Shown here: positions 51,258 through 56,324 of the stretch, piece after piece | Position numbering within the stretch: position 1 is the first letter of the stretch | How the letters are laid out: the number at the start of each line of letters is the position of its first letter | Origin: CAIKZY01 sp044345075 | Lineage (GTDB): Bacteria > Actinomycetota > Actinomycetes > S36-B12 | DNA: 56,324 bases | Direction: 5' to 3' | Assembly (NCBI GenBank): GCA_044345075.1 | Contig: JBIJBU010000001.1 | Span: 1 to 56,324 of the forward strand | The notes under the pieces: model-generated | What the model was told of the DNA's origin: nothing | Databases searched by the model: none | Seen by the model: only the letters and a program-made list of their open reading frames with translations | Position numbers and translations under genes: made by a program

Positions 51258-51704
51258 ATGACCACCGAGATCTGCACCCGCACCGAGATCGATCCTCGTG
51301 GCCCCCGCTTCGGCGGCACGATCACCACGATCGTGCTGGCCATTGCACTTGTCACGGTCGGAACCCCGCTCTCCGATGTGCTTGTTGTTTGGCAGGCCCT
51401 TGTCTTCGGCCTGGGCGCCATCGTCGGCCTCCACGCGCAGCCCTACGGCATCTTGTACCGCAAGCTCATCGGCCCGCGTCTTGCTCCGCCGCAGTTGCTC
51501 GAAGATGCTGCGCCACCGCGATTCGCTCAGGCTGTCGGCCTGATCTTCATGATCGTTGCTCTCATCTCGATCGCCCTCGGTGCGACTGTGGTTGCTGCCA
51601 TCGCCATCGGCTTCGCTCTGGCGGCGGCATTCCTCAATGCTGCATTCAACTTCTGCCTCGGCTGCGAGATGTACCTGCTCGGTGCGCGCCTGCGCCACCG
51701 CTAG
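51258..51704 (+). CDS. DUF4395 membrane protein
   Basis: A 148-aa protein with about four hydrophobic segments and the conserved C-terminal pair CLGCEMYLL. This is the DUF4395 family, often encoded beside thioredoxin-like or sulfurtransferase genes, with unknown function. GAAGGAG precedes the ATG. A 90-bp gap separates it from the thioredoxin gene, so they may have separate promoters. The paired cysteines near the membrane surface suggest a partner for thiol exchange, which is inference. Confidence 0.85.
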   Translation: MTTEICTRTEIDPRGPRFGGTITTIVLAIALVTVGTPLSDVLVVWQALVFGLGAIVGLHAQPYGILYRKLIGPRLAPPQLLEDAAPPRFAQAVGLIFMIVALISIALGATVVAAIAIGFALAAAFLNAAFNFCLGCEMYLLGARLRHR

Positions 51705-51712
51705 GGGTAGGG

Positions 51713-52738
51713 CTAAGGAACGATGACAGCGCGGCCGTCGACACGACCTGCGCGAAGATCATCGACCGCACGCTGAGCATCATCCAGCGAATATGTCGTC
51801 ACGGTTGACTCGATTCGACCCTCACGCGCGAGTGCGACAACTTCGGCCATCTCGGGTGCAGAGCCCCAGTTGGTCGTTGTGACCACTGACTCCGGTGGCA
51901 TCGTGAAGAAGCTTAGTTCGGTGCTACCACCACCGAGACCGACGATGTTGAGCATTCCGCGTGCCGCGAGAAGTGAACGCCCGCTGGCGAGTGAAGCGTC
52001 ATTGCCAACGAAGTCGAGAACAGCGGAGCATGCTCCGGCGAGATCATGCTCGGCCATGGCGTCATTGAAATTCGCATCGGTCGGATCAAGTGCGAGATCG
52101 GCTCCGAGTTCGAGGGCTCGTGCCCGCTTCGCCGGATCAGGATCGAGACCGACAATGCGAGCATCGCTTAGCAGGTTCAGGTACTGAATGCCGAACTGGC
52201 CCAGACCACCGAGGCCAATCGCCACGGCAGTGCTGCCGGGTTCGAGATGCGTGAGTGCGCGCTGCACGGCGCGATACGGAGTCAGCCCCGCATCGGTGAG
52301 ACCAGCGGCCTTCACCGGATCGAGCTCGCCGATCGGAACAAGATGACGCTCAGCCGGGACGATCATGTAGTCCGCGAAACCACCGGGAATGCCGATGCCA
52401 TTCATCGAGAGCACCTGAACCGAGCACATGTTCTCCAAGCCGGACAGGCACGTGGGGCATGAACCACAGCCCTGCGCACCGAATACCGCGACGGCATCGC
52501 CCACGGCAACCGACGTGACACCTGCGCCGATCTCCTCGACGATTCCTGCAGTCTCATGACCGAGTACTGCAGGGAAGCCGGGAAGGATCGCAGGATCACC
52601 GTCGATCAGATGCAGGTCGGTGTGGCAGAGTCCGGCGGCGGTCACCTTGATGAGCACTTCACCAGTCGCAGGCGCCGGACGAGGAATATCGGTGATCGAC
52701 AGGAGCTCGCCGTAGCCGTTCAGTACGACTGCACGCAT
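51713..52738 (-). CDS. Zinc-dependent alcohol dehydrogenase (MDR family, second)
   Basis: A 341-aa medium-chain dehydrogenase: AAGLCHTDLH and LGHETAG (catalytic zinc), CGSCPTCLSGLENMC (structural zinc), AIGLGGLGQFGIQ (cofactor loop). It would oxidise or reduce an alcohol/aldehyde. Related to, but clearly different from, the enzyme at 32.6 kb. It is followed upstream by an enoyl-CoA hydratase gene 14 bp away on the same strand, suggesting an operon. Confidence 0.92.
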   Translation of the reverse strand: MRAVVLNGYGELLSITDIPRPAPATGEVLIKVTAAGLCHTDLHLIDGDPAILPGFPAVLGHETAGIVEEIGAGVTSVAVGDAVAVFGAQGCGSCPTCLSGLENMCSVQVLSMNGIGIPGGFADYMIVPAERHLVPIGELDPVKAAGLTDAGLTPYRAVQRALTHLEPGSTAVAIGLGGLGQFGIQYLNLLSDARIVGLDPDPAKRARALELGADLALDPTDANFNDAMAEHDLAGACSAVLDFVGNDASLASGRSLLAARGMLNIVGLGGGSTELSFFTMPPESVVTTTNWGSAPEMAEVVALAREGRIESTVTTYSLDDAQRAVDDLRAGRVDGRAVIVP

Positions 52739-52752
52739 GGTCGTCCCTCGTT

Positions 52753-53502
52753 CTAGCGGAACTGCGCTACGCGCTGTTCTGTGTCATCGATGGAATATGA
52801 AGTGGACCATTCATAGGCGAGGCCCTCAGCAAGCTCGAGCTCATCCGCAGCGCGGTAAAGATCCTTGTACGCGAGCAGCGCGCCTTTGCTGTGACCGGCG
52901 ATGGTTGCTGTGAGTGCGTCGACAGCTGCGCTGAGCTCTTCGAGCGGATGAGATGCGCAGGCGAGCCCCCACTCTGCAGACTGAACGCCAGTGAAGGTCA
53001 TCGCGGAGTAGGAGATGAGTCGAGCGCGCTGTGGGCCGACGAGTCGCGGAAGTCGCTGACTCATTCCCCACGACGGGCGCAGGCCCCACTTGCCATGCGT
53101 ATCTCCGAACTTCGCTTCATTTGCGGCGATGATCAGATCGCAGGCGAGCGCGAGCTCGAGTGCACCGGTGAAACAGAAGCCGTTGATCTTGGCGATGACG
53201 ATGGCTTCGAGTGAGGCGATCGCGTCAATGACCGCGCGTGCGGGAACGTCGAGATAGTCACCGACGGCTCCACCTTCGAGTGATCTTGCGCCGAGAGCCT
53301 TGAGATCGACGCCGGCACTGAACGCGCGACCCTCACCGGTGATGATCACCGCGCGGATTGTCGGGTCAGTAGCGATCTTTGAGAGGGCGTCGGCAATTTC
53401 GCCGAGCATCACCACGGTGATCGCATTCATTGCCTCAGGGCGATTCAGGGTGATCGTTGCGGTGGGGGAGTCAATCTCAAGACGAATCTGTTCGTAGGTC
53501 AT
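52753..53502 (-). CDS. Enoyl-CoA hydratase/isomerase-family protein
   Basis: A 249-aa crotonase-fold protein: ITLNRPEAMNAI, GRAFSAGVDLKAL (oxyanion hole), KINGFCFTGALELALACDLI and FGDTHGKWGLRPSWGMSQRL. The hydratase glutamates are found at GALELAL and one further position may be changed (THGKWGL), so isomerase or other crotonase chemistry is possible. First gene of a short operon with the alcohol dehydrogenase. Confidence 0.88.
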   Translation of the reverse strand: MTYEQIRLEIDSPTATITLNRPEAMNAITVVMLGEIADALSKIATDPTIRAVIITGEGRAFSAGVDLKALGARSLEGGAVGDYLDVPARAVIDAIASLEAIVIAKINGFCFTGALELALACDLIIAANEAKFGDTHGKWGLRPSWGMSQRLPRLVGPQRARLISYSAMTFTGVQSAEWGLACASHPLEELSAAVDALTATIAGHSKGALLAYKDLYRAADELELAEGLAYEWSTSYSIDDTEQRVAQFR

Positions 53503-53557
53503 GGACGCAACCTACTTATGGCAGCTGCGGCAGGCAGGCGTTCGTCCCGAAAGTGAC

Positions 53558-53592
53558 GAATCTCCCCGCCCAACGTGCGGGCAGGGAGATTC
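53558..53592 (-). terminator. Strong hairpin terminator
   Basis: GAATCTCCCCGCCC (53558-53571) pairs with GGGC-A-GGGAGATTC (53579-53592) around a short loop: a stem of 13 pairs with one mismatch. It lies just past the stop of the 98-aa minus-strand gene, so it ends that transcript. Confidence 0.75.
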
Positions 53593-53609
53593 GAGAGTTG
53601 AGCGGAGGG

Positions 53610-53906
53610 TTAGTCCTCGTGGCCCGGCTTGGTCGGCTCGAAGCCGGCGGCCTTGAGCATCTTGCGGAAATCGACGATCTGCTGCTCACCGCAGTCGTGG
53701 CCCTTGGGGCGGTCGAAGAATTCCATCTGGTCGCCCACGTGGATCTTGAACTTGCCGCTGTGGTTCTCCTCGACGGTGCCGACGGCCTCGAGCAGGCTGA
53801 TGGCGTCGTGCCAGCGCACGTTGTGGCTGGTCGGGTGGGCGAAGATCGCCGTGAGAGTGTCGGTGTGGTGGTTGTTCAGGTGCACCGGCTGATCTTGGTT
53901 GGTCAT
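53610..53906 (-). CDS. Conserved small hypothetical protein, HicA-like fold possible
   Basis: A 98-aa protein, start chosen at MTNQDQPVH (53906). The body reads TLTAIFAHPTSHNVRWHDAI then LLEAVGTVEENHSGKFKIHV, resembling the small HicA/YcfA-like alpha-beta domain found in many actinobacterial hypothetical proteins. There is no HicB-like antitoxin gene beside it, so a toxin role is not supported. A strong terminator follows. Confidence 0.7.
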   Translation of the reverse strand: MTNQDQPVHLNNHHTDTLTAIFAHPTSHNVRWHDAISLLEAVGTVEENHSGKFKIHVGDQMEFFDRPKGHDCGEQQIVDFRKMLKAAGFEPTKPGHED

Positions 53907-53969
53907 CACTGCCTCTCGAAGATGCGCCTCGTCGTTGATGCGCCTGAAGCAGAGCGTACGTGATGGGGA

Positions 53970-54010
53970 ATGTTGAAGGGGCACCCCTCAAGGGGGTACC
54001 CCTTCAACAT
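53970..54010 (-). terminator. Long composite hairpin after tRNA-Ser(CGA)
   Basis: ATGTTGAAGGGG (53970-53981) pairs perfectly with CCCCTTCAACAT (53999-54010), with a second short stem inside. It follows the tRNA 3' end directly on the minus strand, sharing its last base, and likely terminates the tRNA transcript. The U tract is poor. Confidence 0.65.
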
Positions 54011-54099
54011 GGCGGTGGCGGTGGGATTTGAACCCACGGTGAGCTTTCACCCACACACGCTTTCGAGGCGTGCTCCTTTGGCCGCTCGGACACGCCACC
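54010..54099 (-). tRNA. tRNA-Ser (anticodon CGA)
   Basis: Acceptor stem GGTGGCG/CGCCACC, anticodon loop CTCGAAA, a long variable arm typical of class II tRNA, the T arm GGTTCAAATCC, discriminator G and an encoded 3' CCA at 54010-54012. Confidence 0.95.
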
Positions 54100-54120
54100 G
54101 CAGAAAAGCCTACAAGCACG

Positions 54121-54153
54121 AAGCGGGACGAACCGAATCGGTCCGTCCCGCTT
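54121..54153 (-). terminator. Hairpin between the two tRNA genes
   Basis: AAGCGGGACG (54121-54130) pairs with CGTCCCGCTT (54144-54153), with an inner ACCGA/TCGGT stem. It lies 12 bp past the 3' end of tRNA-Ser(GGA) on the minus strand and is its probable terminator. Confidence 0.65.
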
Positions 54154-54164
54154 ACGTATCAGCG

Positions 54165-54249
54165 CGGAGGATAGGGGATTTGAACCCCTGAGGGGTTTCC
54201 CCCAACCCGCGTTCCAGGCGAGCGCCATAGGCCACTAGGCGAATCCTCC
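54165..54249 (-). tRNA. tRNA-Ser (anticodon GGA)
   Basis: Acceptor stem GGAGGAT/ATCCTCC, anticodon loop CTGGAAC, long variable arm and T arm GGTTCAAATCC, discriminator G. The 3' CCA is not encoded, unlike in the neighbouring tRNA-Ser. Confidence 0.95.
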
Positions 54250-54311
54250 GTGGGAGAGGCTACAAGTTGGGGCACTTGGTGAGCCAATCGCCTGCCGCGT
54301 ACCCTTATGTC

Positions 54312-54400
54312 GACCCCTCGTGCGGCGTCATCTCGCTGAACCCCCCCAGGGCCGGAAGGCAGCAAGGGCAGGCGGGCTCTGATGGGTGTGCGGGGGGTCC
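54312..54400 (+). ncRNA. ffs: Small bacterial SRP RNA (4.5S)
   Basis: The conserved helix-8 signature CCAGGGCCGGAAGGCAGCA with GGAA tetraloop (54348-54357 region) is flanked by CCCCCCC before and GTGTGCGGGGGGT after, which pair to close the hairpin. It guides Ffh in co-translational export. The site just upstream of dnaX is usual in actinobacteria. The ends are approximate. Confidence 0.88.
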
Positions 54401-54432
54401 CTTGTCTCTTCTCGGGCGCATAAGGTTGCGGG

Positions 54433-56324
54433 GTGTCCATGGCCCTGTATCGCACCTATCGCCCCGCGCGACTCGACGATGTCGTGGGCCAAGATCACGT
54501 CACTGACCCATTGCGTCGCGCCCTTGAGAACGATCGCGTCGCACATGCGTATCTCTTCTCCGGCCCGCGCGGCTGCGGCAAGACCTCGACCGCACGCATC
54601 CTCGCTCGTTCACTGAACTGCGAGAAGGGCCCGACCCCTGATCCGTGCGGTGAATGCCAGAGCTGCCTTGATCTTGCGGCCAATGGCTCCGGTTCCATCG
54701 ATGTCATCGAGCTCGACGCTGCTAGTCATGGTGGTGTCGACGACACTCGTGATCTCCGCGAACGCGCGATGTTCGCGCCGGCTTCGTCGCGCTACAAGAT
54801 CTACATCATCGACGAGGCTCACATGGTTACCACGGCAGGCTTCAATGCCCTGCTGAAGTTGGTGGAAGAGCCACCCGAGCACGTGCGCTTCATCTTCGCC
54901 ACGACCGAGGCCGACAAGGTCCTTCCGACCATTCGCTCGCGCACGCACAACTACACGTTCCGTCTCGTGTCAGCGCGAACTTTGCAGCAGCACCTGGCAA
55001 CGGTGTGCGAGGCAGAAGGCGTGCCCGCCGAGGCGAATGCCCTCGCACTCATCGCTCGCGCCGGTGCGGGCAGTGTTCGTGACAGCCTCTCGATCCTCAG
55101 TCAGGTCATCTCAGGCTCGGGCCCCGATGGCGTCACGTACGCAACTGCGGTCGCGCAGTTGGGCATGACAGATTCCACGCTGCTTGATGCCACCGTCGAC
55201 GCACTCGCCGCGCACGATGGCGCTGCGCTCTTCACGGTGATTGATCAGGTGATGGATGCCGGTCATGATCCCCGTCGTTTCGTCACCGATCTTCTCGAGC
55301 GCATGCGCAATCTGATCGTGCTGCAGCATGTGAGTGGCGCTGCCCAACTCGGCCTCATCGATGCACCCGAAGACGAAATTGCCCGCCAGGTCGATCAATC
55401 CGCGCTGTTCGGAGCTTCAGAACTCGCGCGCGCTTCTGACGTTGTCAGTGAAGGACTCAGCGGACTCAAGGGTGCAACGGCGCCGCGTCTGCATCTTGAA
55501 TTGATGGCAGCCAAGCTGCTCTTGCCCGCGGCCGACTCTGATGAGCGTGGCACTCGTGCGCGACTCGATCAGCTCGAGCGCCGCATCTCGTCAGGTGAAT
55601 TCCATCAGGCCGCTCACCCTGCCGATGCACCGATCGCGGCACCGGCCGCTGCGGTCGCCGCTCCTGCTGCACCCGCGATACCGGTTCCGCCTGTCGCACC
55701 CGCGGTCTCCGCTCCGGCTGCCGAGGCACCTGCCGCAGCGGCATCTGAGGCACCCTCGCGTCCGAAGAAGCTCAGCGATGTCGCGCCCTCGACCAAGAAG
55801 GAGTCGGCTGCGTCGCGTCCGCCGATGAAGCCGGCGGAGAAGGCCGCTGCAGTTGAGGCCGAAGCCGCTGCCGCCGAGCCGGTTGTCGCGCCGTCGAACC
55901 CGAACGCCTCGCTGCCGCAGCTCGTGTCCATGTGGCCGGCAATTCTTGATGCGACCAAGTCGTACTCGCGCGTGGCATGGATGGTCTTCAGCGACTCGGC
56001 CCCGCTCTCGCTCGAGAATGGCGTTCTCGCGGTCGGTGTCGAGAATGCGAGCAAGGCGGCGAACGCCAAGGCAAGCGGTCATGATGAGCGACTGCGCCAG
56101 GCGGTACTCGATGTTTTCCGAACTGATGTGCGCATTGACATCGTGCTTGCGCCCAATGCCACCGCACGTCTAGTGAATGCGGCTCCCGTCGATGCATCAG
56201 ACGATTCCGGTGATTCATCAGCACCTGCTGTCGCCATCGTGGTCGAGCCCGATGCGCCCAGCATTGATGACGAGGATCTCGATGACACCTCAGGTGTCGA
56301 CTTGATCATGCGCGAGCTCGGCGG
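54433..56324 (+). CDS. dnaX: DNA polymerase III subunit gamma/tau, C-terminus cut by the window edge
   Basis: An AAA+ clamp-loader subunit, open to the window edge (630 residues visible). It starts ALYRTYRPARLDDVVGQ, with Walker A GPRGCGKTS (about 44-52), a four-Cys zinc site (CEKGPTPDPCGECQSC), Walker B IIDEAH and TIRSRTHNYTFRLV as in actinobacterial DnaX. An Ala/Pro-rich linker and a tau-like C-terminal domain follow. It loads the sliding clamp at replication forks. GTG 54433 has AAGG 7 nt upstream; the in-frame ATG at 54439 is an alternative. No frameshift heptamer is seen. Confidence 0.95.
   Translation, partial: MSMALYRTYRPARLDDVVGQDHVTDPLRRALENDRVAHAYLFSGPRGCGKTSTARILARSLNCEKGPTPDPCGECQSCLDLAANGSGSIDVIELDAASHGGVDDTRDLRERAMFAPASSRYKIYIIDEAHMVTTAGFNALLKLVEEPPEHVRFIFATTEADKVLPTIRSRTHNYTFRLVSARTLQQHLATVCEAEGVPAEANALALIARAGAGSVRDSLSILSQVISGSGPDGVTYATAVAQLGMTDSTLLDATVDALAAHDGAALFTVIDQVMDAGHDPRRFVTDLLERMRNLIVLQHVSGAAQLGLIDAPEDEIARQVDQSALFGASELARASDVVSEGLSGLKGATAPRLHLELMAAKLLLPAADSDERGTRARLDQLERRISSGEFHQAAHPADAPIAAPAAAVAAPAAPAIPVPPVAPAVSAPAAEAPAAAASEAPSRPKKLSDVAPSTKKESAASRPPMKPAEKAAAVEAEAAAAEPVVAPSNPNASLPQLVSMWPAILDATKSYSRVAWMVFSDSAPLSLENGVLAVGVENASKAANAKASGHDERLRQAVLDVFRTDVRIDIVLAPNATARLVNAAPVDASDDSGDSSAPAVAIVVEPDAPSIDDEDLDDTSGVDLIMRELG

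Noticed and set aside
53610..53906. HicA-type toxin of a toxin-antitoxin pair
   Set aside because: The fold may be similar, but no HicB-like gene adjoins it and a strong terminator closes the gene alone.
55600..55900. Repetitive Ala/Pro codons in dnaX as a tandem repeat locus
   Set aside because: This is the flexible linker normally found between the gamma and tau parts of actinobacterial DnaX; the repeats are low-complexity protein, not DNA units.
1..56324. CRISPR arrays, prophage or insertion sequences
   Set aside because: I saw no regularly spaced repeats, transposase, integrase or phage structural genes on either strand.

Overview
The window is a high-GC chromosomal segment of an actinobacterium. 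The evidence is a mycothiol synthase (MshD), a GlnR-type orphan response regulator, divergent actinobacterial glgM/glgC, a MutT1-type Nudix-phosphatase fusion, several apparently leaderless promoters (TANNNT about 6-7 nt before an ATG/GTG), and the tRNA-Ser / small SRP RNA / dnaX neighbourhood. I see no insertion sequence, prophage, CRISPR array or integrase, so the unusual content looks like resident catabolic chromosome.

Layout. 1-8 kb: 3'-truncated YtcJ-type amidohydrolase, RbsD/FucU protein, a decayed ferredoxin remnant, a LysA-type decarboxylase, a polar amino-acid ABC transporter and a xylulokinase-like kinase. 8-15 kb (minus): an operon with HpaE, HpaD and HpaG homologues (homoprotocatechuate meta-cleavage), a 3Fe-4S ferredoxin, a ferredoxin reductase, an unrecognised 513-aa protein and an L,D-transpeptidase. 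14.6-30.7 kb: class I glutamine-amidotransferase (GATase)-type hydrolases, a MarR regulator, a cytochrome P450, a glutamine-synthetase (GS) family ligase with PurU, a luciferase-like oxidoreductase with an acetoacetate-decarboxylase-family protein, TetR, an operon of alpha/beta hydrolase + NicX-like dioxygenase + second GS, acyl-CoA dehydrogenase, APC permease and an aromatic CoA ligase. 30.7-38.8 kb: a second module with P450, Zn-alcohol dehydrogenase, mycothiol-dependent isomerase-like protein, a third GS + GATase + CoA-transferase operon, acyl-CoA dehydrogenase and GntR. 38.8-56.3 kb is mostly housekeeping: glycogen synthesis, secreted trypsin, polyphosphate/CHAD/MutT1, mycothiol synthase with GlnR, thioredoxin + DUF4395, alcohol dehydrogenase, enoyl-CoA hydratase, two tRNA-Ser, SRP RNA and dnaX.

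The central observation is a candidate regulon. A palindrome with core GTTCGG-NN-CCGAAC (best copies extend to 24 bp) lies upstream of the GATase/hpaE divergent pair, the P450 (next to marR), the GATase/GS divergent pair and, in diverged form, the decarboxylase-family operon and the APC permease. I infer that the MarR protein coordinates one pathway: uptake of an amine or amino-acid-like compound, gamma-glutamylation by GS, P450 oxidation using the local ferredoxin and reductase, removal of glutamate by the GATase, then aldehyde oxidation and extradiol ring cleavage. This resembles bacterial aniline (GS-like + GATase-like + oxygenase) and putrescine (Puu) logic, but with a P450 and a homoprotocatechuate lower pathway. 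The substrate is unknown, and an aromatic amine is my best guess. A second GS/GATase/P450 module near a GntR gene has different putative sites.

The only stretch over 300 bp without an intact gene is 2129-2460, which holds the ferredoxin remnant and the lysA upstream region.
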